This document shows positions 7,301-14,562 of a DNA stretch of 17,774 nt, piece by piece. The DNA is taken from positions 1 to 17,774 of the forward strand of contig CAJMSX010000062.1 in NCBI GenBank assembly GCA_905216195.1. The letters are read 5' to 3'. The position numbers and the translations under genes are program-made. Positions within the stretch are counted from its first letter, which is position 1. Each line of letters starts with the position of its first letter. Source of the DNA: an uncultured bacterium (GTDB taxonomy: Bacteria; Bacteroidota; Bacteroidia; Bacteroidales; Marinifilaceae). A model generated the notes under the pieces. That model searched no databases. It was not told the origin of the DNA and saw only the letters and a list, made by a program, of their open reading frames with translations.

Positions 7301-7678
7301 ATGAAAAAGTATGATTTGATATTGATCGGTTTATATATGTTGTTTCTGTTGGTCTTCGGAGGCGTACTGTATTCTTTTGGACAATACCAACGGAATGAGA
7401 TGGAAAAAGCTTCGGAAATATGCGATAAAATCAGAAGAATGGAGGTAAAAGCCGTCGTTCTGAATGATTCTCTGCTGGAGTTTCATATCGACCGGGAGAA
7501 AGGAACTTTCGGGATTCAGAACGGCTGTGTCCGTAATCTGGAGGGATTCCGGTTGAAAAACGATACTTTATATATAGAAAGTGTAGCGGGAAAAAGGGGA
7601 AATTATTTATTTCTGAATGTACCGGAAGGGATATCGGTAACCGCTTCCCCGGGGAGTCGTGTTTACTATAAAGACTGA
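7301..7678 (+). CDS. Small membrane-anchored protein of the ABC-GntR operon, function unknown
   Basis: 125 residues. Residues 5-27 (LILIGLYMLFLLVFGGVLYSFG) form one membrane helix, and the remaining 95 residues are probably outside the inner membrane. The C-terminal half is rich in short beta-like stretches (NDTLYIESVAG, NYLFLNVPEGISVTA), which recalls the beta-solenoid head-GIN/DUF2807 type of fold, but I cannot assign it. It starts 11 bp after the permease and ends 5 bp before the regulator, so it belongs to the operon. It may be an accessory subunit or sensor of the transporter. The gene ends in TGA. Confidence 0.75.
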   Translation: MKKYDLILIGLYMLFLLVFGGVLYSFGQYQRNEMEKASEICDKIRRMEVKAVVLNDSLLEFHIDREKGTFGIQNGCVRNLEGFRLKNDTLYIESVAGKRGNYLFLNVPEGISVTASPGSRVYYKD

Positions 7679-7683
7679 TAGGT

Positions 7684-8067
7684 ATGGATTTTAAGGATAC
7701 ACAGGCAATCTATTTGCAAATCGCCGATTTCGTTTGTGACAATGTAGTCAGGGGAAAATGGCAGGAGGACGGACGTATACCGTCGGTCCGGGAATTGGGA
7801 ATGCAGCTGGAGGTCAATCCGAATACCGTGATGCGGGCTTATGAATGGTTGCAAAATCAGGAAATTATTTACAACAAGAGAGGGATCGGTTATTTTGTAT
7901 GTCCTTCGGCACGGCAGCAGATTATCTCCCGCCAACGCAAAATATTTCTGGAGCAGGAGCTGCCCGAAATTTTTCGCCGGATGCAATTATTGGAAATACC
8001 GGTAAATGAACTGTCGGTCCGTTTTGAATCTTATCGAAAGCGGATGTCTTCTTCCGGAACTCCATAA
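7684..8067 (+). CDS. GntR-family transcriptional regulator, YtrA subfamily
   Basis: 127 residues. Residues 1-75 form the GntR winged helix-turn-helix: IYLQIADFV, RIPSVRELGMQLEVNPNTVMRAYEWL, then the wing NKRGIGYFV. The C-terminal part is only about 50 mostly helical residues, too short for a FadR, HutC or MocR effector domain and characteristic of YtrA, where it serves for dimerisation. It is the last gene of the ABC operon, 5 bp after the small membrane protein. The palindrome at 5490-5515 is its likely operator. In many Firmicutes the ytrA gene comes first in its operon; here it comes last. Confidence 0.93.
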   Translation: MDFKDTQAIYLQIADFVCDNVVRGKWQEDGRIPSVRELGMQLEVNPNTVMRAYEWLQNQEIIYNKRGIGYFVCPSARQQIISRQRKIFLEQELPEIFRRMQLLEIPVNELSVRFESYRKRMSSSGTP

Positions 8068-8087
8068 GTTTTAACTCTATAGATGCT

Positions 8088-8128
8088 CAGGGGGGAAACA
8101 CAGAGAAATGTGTGCTTCCCCCTGTTTT
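8088..8128 (+). terminator. Terminator of the ABC-GntR operon
   Basis: CAGGGGG at 8088-8094 pairs with CCCCCTG at 8118-8124. With one bulged G the stem continues through AA/TT and ACACA/TGTGT. TTTT follows at 8125-8128. It lies 20 bp after the regulator stop codon. Confidence 0.7.
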
Positions 8129-8144
8129 ATATCCGGAAAAATGT

Positions 8145-8152
8145 TAATTTTA
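8145..8152 (+). promoter_or_regulatory. Weak -7-like box for the thioesterase gene
   Basis: TAATTTTA differs from TAnnTTTG in the last base and lies 25 bp before the start codon. It is the only candidate between the terminator and the gene, and no clear -33 element accompanies it. Confidence 0.25.
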
Positions 8153-8177
8153 CGGGTGGAATTCAAAAACCAGTATT

Positions 8178-8657
8178 ATGGAAAAACGGGAAATGCACAA
8201 TGCCTATGCGGATTTGGAAGGATATAACTGTTTCGGCTGTTCGCCTACCAATCCCTACGGTTTGAAATGTAAGTTTGTAGACGAGGGGGAGTATGTTACT
8301 TGTCGGTGGCTGCCCTCGGAAAATTATCAAGGATTTTTTCATGTTTTGCACGGGGGTATTCAGGCCACTTTAATCGATGAGATCGCAAGTTGGGCGATTT
8401 TTTCGTTTGCCAAAACGGCGGGAGTGACGACCGAGATGCGGGTAAAGTACCGTAAAGCGGTGGCCACCGATCAGGGTGAAATCCGGTTGCGGGCAAAAGT
8501 GGTGGACTCTTCTCCGCGTTTGGTGACCGCTAAAGTGGAACTTTTTAATGCGGCCGGTGAGTTGGCTACGGAGGCCGAAGTGGTGTATATGATTTTTCCT
8601 GAAGAAATCGCCCGGAAAAAACTGCATTGGCCGGGAGTCGAAGCTTTCTATAAGTAA
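8178..8657 (+). CDS. PaaI-type hotdog-fold thioesterase
   Basis: 159 residues. The protein is expected to hydrolyse acyl-CoA thioesters. The hotdog signature is HVLHGGIQATLIDEIASWA, with HGG at residues 58-60 and D67/E68 near the active site. The N-terminal segment NCFGCSPTNPYGLKCKF (residues 17-33) is typical of the PaaI/4HBT branch; its two cysteines could bind a metal, but this is not established. It begins 50 bp after the terminator of the ABC operon, so it should have its own promoter. The HAD gene starts 65 bp downstream across a purine-rich gap and may be cotranscribed. The natural substrate is unknown. Confidence 0.88.
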   Translation: MEKREMHNAYADLEGYNCFGCSPTNPYGLKCKFVDEGEYVTCRWLPSENYQGFFHVLHGGIQATLIDEIASWAIFSFAKTAGVTTEMRVKYRKAVATDQGEIRLRAKVVDSSPRLVTAKVELFNAAGELATEAEVVYMIFPEEIARKKLHWPGVEAFYK

Positions 8658-8722
8658 AGGCTGGAAACCGTAAAAAGAAGAGAATAGGGAAGAGAAAAAA
8701 GAGAAATGTAATTGAAGAAGGA

Positions 8723-9394
8723 ATGAAAAAATACGAGAATGTAGTTTGGGATTGGAACGGAACGCTTTTGGACGATGTGAGTGCGGGTAAAGATACGTTG
8801 AACCGGATGTTGGAAAAAAGACAGTTACCCCGGTTGACTTTGGAAAGTTACCGGGAGATTTTCGGCTTTCCGGTAATCGATTTTTATCAGGCGGTAGGTT
8901 TCGATTTCCAAAAAGAAACCTTACATGAAATTTCGGTCGACTTCGTAGATACTTATAATAGATATTCCGGTCAGTTGGAATTAAATCCGGGTATTCGGGA
9001 GGTATTGGAGGGATTAAAGGCAGCCGGAATCAAACAATATGTTTTATCGGCCCTCCGGGAAGATTTGTTGAAAAAAATTACCGAAGAATTCGGGATTGCC
9101 GGTTATTTCGAACACTTGTGCGGTTCCGACAATATATACGCATCGGGAAAAATCGAAAGAGGGGAACGCATGCTGCAAGCTTACGGACTGCACCCCGGAT
9201 CTACGCTGATGGTGGGGGATACCGTTCATGATGCCGAAGTAGCTGAAGCGCTGGGATTTGATGTTGTTTTATATACCGGAGGGCATAATAGCGAGGCCCG
9301 TTTACGGGAAAAGGCTCCGGTGATTTCCCGCTTTGAACAATTGCTGAGCCTGCCGGAAGTTTTACAAGCTTCAACTTCGTTGGTTACTCCTTAA
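8723..9394 (+). CDS. HAD-superfamily phosphatase, phosphoglycolate-phosphatase-like
   Basis: 223-residue HAD hydrolase with an alpha-helical cap (residues about 20-90). Motif I is VWDWNGTLLDD, with the nucleophile D10. The usual acid/base aspartate two residues later is Asn12, as in the DWNGTL group of Gph-like proteins. Motif II is the serine in YVLSALRE, the motif III lysine is probably in ASGKIERGE, and motif IV is MVGDTVHDAEVA. Likely a small-molecule phosphatase in the cytoplasm; the Asn at the +2 position makes phosphatase activity less certain than the fold. GAAGGA a few bases upstream supports the start. Confidence 0.87.
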   Translation: MKKYENVVWDWNGTLLDDVSAGKDTLNRMLEKRQLPRLTLESYREIFGFPVIDFYQAVGFDFQKETLHEISVDFVDTYNRYSGQLELNPGIREVLEGLKAAGIKQYVLSALREDLLKKITEEFGIAGYFEHLCGSDNIYASGKIERGERMLQAYGLHPGSTLMVGDTVHDAEVAEALGFDVVLYTGGHNSEARLREKAPVISRFEQLLSLPEVLQASTSLVTP

Positions 9395-9403
9395 GGGGGG
9401 GAG

Positions 9404-9452
9404 AGCGCGGTTGCGGGACCGGATGTCATGTCTTTTTGCCGCGCTTTATTTT
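9404..9452 (+). terminator. Candidate terminator after the HAD gene
   Basis: AGCGCGG (9404-9410) and CCGCGCT (9439-9445) are perfect 7-bp arms with a long 28-nt loop, followed by TTATTTT. It begins 10 bp after the HAD stop codon. Confidence 0.45.
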
Positions 9453-9501
9453 CCGGTGTCTACCGTGTGTATATAATAGTATTTCAGTATAGCCTTCATT
9501 C

Positions 9502-9529
9502 GTAAAAGGGGTGAAACAAGCCCTTTTAC
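9502..9529. repeat. Inverted repeat upstream of the Sel1 gene
   Basis: GTAAAAGGG (9502-9510) and CCCTTTTAC (9521-9529) are perfect 9-bp arms around a 10-nt spacer. CATTCTTTTG follows, so it might act as a weak terminator. It lies in the 352-bp region between the HAD and Sel1 genes, where I see no gene. Confidence 0.45.
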
Positions 9530-9560
9530 CATTCTTTTGCGGGGGAAAAAGAGACCAAAT

Positions 9561-9572
9561 AAACGTCCGTTT
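9561..9572. promoter_or_regulatory. Distal AAACG-N2-CGTTT palindrome, possible operator
   Basis: AAACGTCCGTTT has 5-bp inverted arms. Its flanks also match, in inverted orientation, those of the copy at 9700: ACCAAAT precedes one, and its complement ATTTGGT follows the other. It lies 139 bp upstream of that copy. The form suits a dimeric HTH repressor of TetR type, but the regulator is not encoded in the window. Confidence 0.45.
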
Positions 9573-9630
9573 TATCTGGATAATCAGAGCAAATAGGAGG
9601 AAAACCGAACCAAAAGAACAACGTCTTGAT

Positions 9631-9659
9631 AATAAGAATTATAAAAATAAATTCTTATT
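9631..9659. repeat. A+T-rich 10-bp inverted repeat
   Basis: AATAAGAATT (9631-9640) and AATTCTTATT (9650-9659) are perfect arms around a 9-nt spacer. It lies just upstream of the predicted Sel1 promoter, between the two AAACG-N2-CGTTT sites. Confidence 0.5.
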
Positions 9660-9683
9660 CGCTTAATTTCATTAATTTTTTTG

Positions 9684-9691
9684 TATTTTTG
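9684..9691 (+). promoter_or_regulatory. Candidate -7 box for the Sel1 gene
   Basis: TATTTTTG matches TAnnTTTG exactly. The -33 region is poor, with TTCG at 9658-9661 as the nearest match. The operator-like palindrome begins 8 bp downstream, at the expected transcription start. Confidence 0.45.
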
Positions 9692-9699
9692 ACAAGAAT

Positions 9700-9711
9700 A
9701 AACGGACGTTT
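9700..9711. promoter_or_regulatory. Proximal AAACG-N2-CGTTT palindrome, possible operator
   Basis: AAACGGACGTTT lies within TAAACG-GA-CGTTTA, giving 6-bp arms. It covers the predicted transcription start of the Sel1 gene. Position and symmetry suggest a repressor site, with the distal copy at 9561 as a partner. Confidence 0.5.
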
Positions 9712-9746
9712 AATTTGGTTTTCGGCAGGAAAATACCACAAGGGTT

Positions 9747-10112
9747 ATGGACGATACTAGCAAGACCAAGACGGAAGGTTGCGATATCGAAAGATCGATG
9801 GCGGAAGCGGAAGGACTCTATAACAAAGGGTACTATGAGAGGGCTTTTGTCATTTATCTGCGGTTAGCCGATCTGGGTTTCTCTCCGGCACAGTTTAAAG
9901 CCGGTGAGATGTATCATTATGGAGTCGGTACCCGCACCGATTATGCGAAAGCCTTGAAATACTATCAGCTGGCAACCGATCAGCATTATACGATAGCGGG
10001 GTATCATCTGGCCCTGATGTACTGTAACGGTCAGGGTGTAGAGCGAAACCTGAAGAAAGCGCTTCAGATTATACATTCTCTCCGGGATGAGGAAGAAAAA
10101 AAAGAAAAGTGA
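9747..10112 (+). CDS. Sel1-repeat (TPR-like) protein
   Basis: 121 residues with no signal peptide or membrane segment. Two to three Sel1-like repeats are visible: MAEAEGLYNKGYYERAFVIY, then PAQFKAGEMYHYGVGTRTDY with AKALKYYQLA, then AGYHLALMYCNGQGVERNLK with KALQII. Such repeats form alpha-solenoids that bind other proteins. The tail DEEEKKEK is charged. The gene stands alone between the HAD gene and the convergent efflux operon. Its upstream region carries two operator-like palindromes, so expression is probably conditional. The TGA stop codon lies inside the stem of the terminator. The binding partner is unknown. Confidence 0.82.
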   Translation: MDDTSKTKTEGCDIERSMAEAEGLYNKGYYERAFVIYLRLADLGFSPAQFKAGEMYHYGVGTRTDYAKALKYYQLATDQHYTIAGYHLALMYCNGQGVERNLKKALQIIHSLRDEEEKKEK

Positions 10113-10136
10113 CGCACGAAAAGATGCGTCACTTTT
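10105..10136. terminator. Bidirectional terminator, Sel1 gene / efflux operon
   Basis: AAAAGTGACGCA (10105-10116) and TGCGTCACTTTT (10125-10136) are perfect 12-bp arms around an 8-nt loop. The arms themselves supply the T runs on both strands, and on the minus strand TCTTTTTTTTC follows. It serves the convergent Sel1 gene and efflux operon, and the Sel1 stop codon (10110-10112) lies in the left arm. Confidence 0.9.
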
Positions 10137-10144
10137 GTTAGGGC

Positions 10145-11326
10145 TTATAACTGGTATTGCAGCAGTTGGGCGAGGGTGTTGTAATAATCGCGTTCCACGT
10201 CCAAAAAATTCTGCTGACTGTCATACAAGGTGGTTACCTCTATAAAATAATCGATCATGGAAATTTGTCCGGCTGCCAGAGCTTTATTCAACAGTTCAAT
10301 ATTGCGCTGACCGGATAAAATCCGGTTGTATTCCGTACAGGAAGCTTGCAGGGCTTCCGCTTGCTGATACAGTTGGCGGAGTGTGGATTTCAGCGTGCGG
10401 GTATTGTCGTCGATCACGGCATGCGTATACTCGTATTGAGCTTTGGCCTTTTTTACGGTATTTCTGTTTTCCCAGAGGGGAATCGACATGCCGATGCGGA
10501 AGCCGTTCAGTTTTTCATCGCTTCCTCCGTTACGTCTGTAACCCAGGTCGAATTTCGGGAGACTTTGGGCTTGCATCAGGCGAATTTCTCTGCCGGATAT
10601 TTCCGCCTGGCCGGCGTGGTCTTTCAGGGACGGACCGGCCGCCATGTATTCTTTTTCCAGTTGGCCGGCTTCCGGAAGCCGGCCGGTTTGGGGATAATCC
10701 CGGTCCGGGAATTCGATAGGTAATCCGCCGTTTAAATTTTCCAGTTTCTCCAAAGCCGTGGTTAAAGCCGTGCGGTTCAAACGGGCTGCATTTTGCGCAT
10801 TCAGGCGTTCTAACTGGATTTTGTTCAGTTCCAGCTGGTTTGCATCTCCCTCTTCCAGTCTTTTTTGGTAGAGAGCCAGAAGTTTCTCCGCATTCCCGAG
10901 TCTTTCTCCTAACAGTTCTTCCTGTTTCCGCAGGTAGATGATTTCCAGGCAGATTTGTTTGGCATTGAGCAGCACCTGCTGACGGGTGATGGCAAATTGT
11001 TGTTCGTAATTACTGGACTTTAGGCGGGCCAGTTTATTTTTGTGGCTATATACACTGGGGAAATCAAAGGATTGCACTACGGCCAGTTCGTTGATATTTC
11101 CCCCGGCGCTTCCTTCCGCCCACAACTGATTCAATTCTACGGTGGGATTGGGTAAAAAGATTCCCGTGCGTGCTTCCAGTTTCTGGGCATCGGTTAGCCG
11201 GCTGCCCGCTTGCAGGGTTTTGTTATTGACCGCTATGCTTTGCAAGATCCGGTCGATTCCCGATTGGGCTTTCAAACCACTTGTTCCGGCCAGAAGTAAA
11301 ATCGTTAGGTATAAATAATTTTTCAT
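10145..11326 (-). CDS. TolC-like outer-membrane channel of the metal efflux system (CusC/CzcC family)
   Basis: Outer-membrane factor that would complete the tripartite exporter. The 393-residue product has a signal peptide (residues 1-21, ending GLKAQ) and no lipobox. The rest is long alpha-helical, Gln/Glu/Leu-rich sequence of the OEP type, for example EELLGERLGNAEKLLALYQKRLEEGDANQLELNKIQLE split over two helices, repeated in the second half around the segment LAAGQISMIDYFIEVTTLYDSQQNFLD. It is the last gene of the operon, 72 bp after the pump gene, with a strong hairpin in that gap. The ATG at 11326 is preferred over an upstream TTG at 11335. Confidence 0.87.
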   Translation of the reverse strand: MKNYLYLTILLLAGTSGLKAQSGIDRILQSIAVNNKTLQAGSRLTDAQKLEARTGIFLPNPTVELNQLWAEGSAGGNINELAVVQSFDFPSVYSHKNKLARLKSSNYEQQFAITRQQVLLNAKQICLEIIYLRKQEELLGERLGNAEKLLALYQKRLEEGDANQLELNKIQLERLNAQNAARLNRTALTTALEKLENLNGGLPIEFPDRDYPQTGRLPEAGQLEKEYMAAGPSLKDHAGQAEISGREIRLMQAQSLPKFDLGYRRNGGSDEKLNGFRIGMSIPLWENRNTVKKAKAQYEYTHAVIDDNTRTLKSTLRQLYQQAEALQASCTEYNRILSGQRNIELLNKALAAGQISMIDYFIEVTTLYDSQQNFLDVERDYYNTLAQLLQYQL

Positions 11327-11357
11327 GCTTTTCAAGGAATATATGCTGAAATTTCCG

Positions 11358-11389
11358 GTTCCGGATGGCTTTTAAGGCCATCCTGGAAC
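11358..11389. repeat. Strong hairpin between pump and channel genes
   Basis: GTTCC-GGATGGC (11358-11369) pairs with GCCATCC (11377-11383), then a single unpaired T, then GGAAC (11385-11389): 12 pairs around the 7-nt loop TTTTAAG. A T-rich run follows only on the plus strand, where no gene is transcribed toward it. In the operon mRNA it is an intercistronic stem. Confidence 0.7.
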
Positions 11390-11398
11390 TCTTTTATT

Positions 11399-14300
11399 TT
11401 AAACGGCGGTTTCAGCTTTTTTTCTGTTTAATAATAGATATACAATCGGGATTAGGAATCCGTTTAATAAAGTGGAACTCAATAAACCTCCCAATATCAC
11501 CTGAGCCATAGGGCTTTGAATTTCGTTTCCCGGCAAATCGCCTCCTACGGCCAGGGGAATAAGAGCCAGCGCCGACGTCAGCGCCGTCATCAGAATCGGG
11601 TTCAGACGATCTAAAGACCCCTGTAAAATACTGTCGTAGAGAGAGTAGCCTTCCGTCCGAAGCTGATTGTAATGGGAAACCAGCAGAATTCCGTTTCGGG
11701 TAGCGATGCCGAACAAGGAGATGAATCCGATAATGGCCGGAATGCTGATGACTCCGGAAGTGATCCAGATGCTGATAATGCCGCCGATAATCGCCAGAGG
11801 CAGATTCAGCATGATGATGCCCGATAAAGGCAGACTCCGGAACTCGTGAAACAGGATGAGGAAGATGATCAGTATGGAGATCATCGAGGTCAGGAACAGG
11901 ATACGGGAAGCGGCTTCTTCGCTTTCGAACTGCCCGCCGTATTCGATGTGATAACCTTCGGGCAGAGAGATTTTTTCGTCGATCTCTTTTTGAATATCGT
12001 TTACCACTCCTTTCAAATCTCTTCCCGCAACATTAGCCGATACGACTATTTTCCGTTGGACATTTTCCCGGCTGATGGTATTGGGACCGACGGAGGGCAC
12101 AATTTCGGCTATGTAATGGAGCGGAATTTTTTTCCCGTTCGCATCCAGCATCAGCTCTCCGATGGCATCCATATTTTCTCTGCCGGCCTCGTTCATTTTA
12201 ACGGTCAGGTCGAAAATTTTTCCTCCTTCATTGACTTGGGAGACGACTTTTCCGGCTAAGGCGACATTGATAAATTCCGAAAATTCCGGTAAGGTGATAC
12301 CGTATTTGGCCAGCATATCGCGTTTGGGGTGGATTTGTAGCTGGGGGCGCTCGATCTGTTGTTCCAGGGTGAGGTCGGCCACACCGTTTACGTTCTGGAT
12401 GACATCCTTTATCTGAGAACCGATTTTGTAGAGTCGGTTCAGGTCGTTCCCGAACAATTTTATAGCGATGTTGGCTTTGGTTCCCGAGAGCATGGCATCG
12501 ATACGGTGGGAAATCGGTTGTCCGATCTCGATATTTAACCCTTTCAGTGCGCCTAGTTGCCGGCGTACGTCGGCTAAGAATTCCTCCCGGGAACGCTTAT
12601 CGAGTATAAAAGGAGCCTCCATTTCGGAAACATTTACACCCAGAGCGTGTTCGTCCAGCTCGGCGCGTCCGGTTTTACGCGCAACGGTTTGGATTTCGGG
12701 TATACCCAGCAGCACCTTTTCAGCCATACGTCCCATTTTGTCGGATTCTTCCAGAGAAATCCCGGGCATAGTACTGGTATTGATGGTGAGCGAACCTTCG
12801 TTGAAAGGAGGTAAGAAACTGCGTCCCAGATTAAACATGATGACCAGGGCGAATACAAAAAGGGCGACGGCAATGCCGATTACCGATTTTTTATACTTCA
12901 GCGCTTGGGCCAGCACGATTTTATACCATTTTTTCAGGGTGCGGGACACAATGGGTTCTTTTTCGCTTTTCTTCAGCGCTTTTTCCGTCGTCAGCATGTA
13001 ACTGCAGAGGACCGGCGTGAGGGTCAAAGCGACTACGGTAGAAGCAAAAAGTGCCACAATGAATGCTATCCCCAGCGGAATCAGCATTCTTCCTTCCATA
13101 CCCGAAAGAAAGAAGAGCGGTAGAAAGCAGGCGACGATAATCAGGGTGGAATTCAAAATCGGCATCCGGACTTCTTTAGAAGCTTCGAACACCACCTGTA
13201 GGGAATTCCGTTTTTCTCCGGCCGGTTTTAACCGGTTTTCCCGTAGCCGTTTGTATACGTTTTCTACATCGACTATAGCATCGTCGACCAGAGAGCCTAT
13301 GGCGATAGCCAGTCCTCCGAGACTCATCGTATTGATGGTCAGTCCCAGTGCATGCATAACCAAAACGGCAATCAGCAGGGATAAGGGAAGAGCGACCAGA
13401 GAGATGATGGTGGTCCGGAAATTCATCAGGAAAAAGAACAGCACGATGATGACAAAGACGGATCCTTCGAAAAGGGCGTCCTGGATATTATTGATGGAGC
13501 TGTTGATAAAACGCGATTGCCTGAAAATGTCGGTTGAAATGTGAACATCGGCAGGCAGGGTTTTTTGTAATTCCCGGATGGAAGCATCCAGCTTATCGGT
13601 TAATTCGAGGGTATTGGTATTGGGCTGTTTGGTAACGGTAACGAGGACAGCCGGTTTGGTTTTTTCCGAGGCCAGTCCGAGTTTCGGAGTTTTCGGTCCG
13701 ATCCGTACCTCAGCGATATCGGCAAGGAGGATAGGTATGTCGTTGACGGTTTTTATGACGGCTTTACCCAGCTCTTCGGTTTGGGTCGTGGCCATCACTC
13801 CCTGTACGATATATTCGTTACCGTATTCATATAAAATGCCTCCGGTAGAATTGAGGTTCATATCGTTCAGCACCGGCAGCACCTCGTCGAAATCCACCCC
13901 ATAGTGTTTCATCCGTCCCGGATCGAGGAGAATCTGATATTCTTTGATGTCTCCTCCGATTACGGCTACTTGGGCTACTCCGCCGGTAGACAAAAGACGG
14001 GGACGAATGGTCCAGTCGGCAATCGTCCGTAAATCCAGCAAAGAGGTCGAATCGGCCGTTAATCCGATAATCATCATTTCTCCCAGGATGGAGGACTGGG
14101 GCCCGAGGGTCGGCTGTCCGACATTGGAGGGAAGAGCATCCCCTACCGTCGCCAGTTTCTCGGATACAATTTGCCGGGCCGTATAAATATTGGTTCCCCA
14201 ATTGAATTCCACCCACACGACGGAAAAACCGGTAGTAGAGGAGGAACGGACCCGGCGTACGTCGGTTGCACCGTTTACAGCGGTTTCAATGGGAAAAGTA

Positions 14301-14494
14301 ACCAGGCGTTCGACTTCCTCCGGCGCCATGCCCTGGGCTTCGGTCATCACAACCACCGTGGGAGCATTGAGATCCGGAAAAACGTCCACTTCCATGCGGG
14401 AAGCCGTGTAACTGCCCCACAATAAAAGGGTGATGGCAGCGATCATTACCAACAAACGGTTGTGTAATGAATATTGTATGATTTTATTCAGCAT
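11399..14494 (-). CDS. Heavy-metal efflux RND pump (CusA/CzcA family)
   Basis: Inner-membrane proton-driven pump of 1031 residues, the normal length, with N-terminal helix LLVMIAAITLLLWGS and the two periplasmic loops of RND proteins. Family motifs include DVFPDLNAPTVVV and, in TM4, GGLAIAIGSLVDDAIVDVEN (residues 393-412). D404 and E411 match the proton-relay D408 and E415 of CzcA, while the position of CzcA D402 is not acidic, as in CusA. The Cu/Ag-binding methionine 573 of E. coli CusA is not conserved (LTINTSTMPG here), though RIDAMLSGT keeps a methionine near the M672 position. Metal specificity is therefore open: Zn/Co/Ni is as likely as Cu/Ag. Gaps to its neighbours are 68 and 72 bp. 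Confidence 0.94.
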   Translation of the reverse strand: MLNKIIQYSLHNRLLVMIAAITLLLWGSYTASRMEVDVFPDLNAPTVVVMTEAQGMAPEEVERLVTFPIETAVNGATDVRRVRSSSTTGFSVVWVEFNWGTNIYTARQIVSEKLATVGDALPSNVGQPTLGPQSSILGEMMIIGLTADSTSLLDLRTIADWTIRPRLLSTGGVAQVAVIGGDIKEYQILLDPGRMKHYGVDFDEVLPVLNDMNLNSTGGILYEYGNEYIVQGVMATTQTEELGKAVIKTVNDIPILLADIAEVRIGPKTPKLGLASEKTKPAVLVTVTKQPNTNTLELTDKLDASIRELQKTLPADVHISTDIFRQSRFINSSINNIQDALFEGSVFVIIVLFFFLMNFRTTIISLVALPLSLLIAVLVMHALGLTINTMSLGGLAIAIGSLVDDAIVDVENVYKRLRENRLKPAGEKRNSLQVVFEASKEVRMPILNSTLIIVACFLPLFFLSGMEGRMLIPLGIAFIVALFASTVVALTLTPVLCSYMLTTEKALKKSEKEPIVSRTLKKWYKIVLAQALKYKKSVIGIAVALFVFALVIMFNLGRSFLPPFNEGSLTINTSTMPGISLEESDKMGRMAEKVLLGIPEIQTVARKTGRAELDEHALGVNVSEMEAPFILDKRSREEFLADVRRQLGALKGLNIEIGQPISHRIDAMLSGTKANIAIKLFGNDLNRLYKIGSQIKDVIQNVNGVADLTLEQQIERPQLQIHPKRDMLAKYGITLPEFSEFINVALAGKVVSQVNEGGKIFDLTVKMNEAGRENMDAIGELMLDANGKKIPLHYIAEIVPSVGPNTISRENVQRKIVVSANVAGRDLKGVVNDIQKEIDEKISLPEGYHIEYGGQFESEEAASRILFLTSMISILIIFLILFHEFRSLPLSGIIMLNLPLAIIGGIISIWITSGVISIPAIIGFISLFGIATRNGILLVSHYNQLRTEGYSLYDSILQGSLDRLNPILMTALTSALALIPLAVGGDLPGNEIQSPMAQVILGGLLSSTLLNGFLIPIVYLLLNRKKAETAV

Positions 14495-14562
14495 ATACGT
14501 TCTAATAAATAGGTTGTTCCGAAACCAGTATTCCGGAATTTTTCATGTTAAGAAGACGGGGA

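Noticed and set aside
12468..13544. Two plus-strand open frames of about 175 codons each
   Set aside because: They lie entirely within the RND pump gene on the other strand, have Ser/Arg-rich composition and no family similarity.
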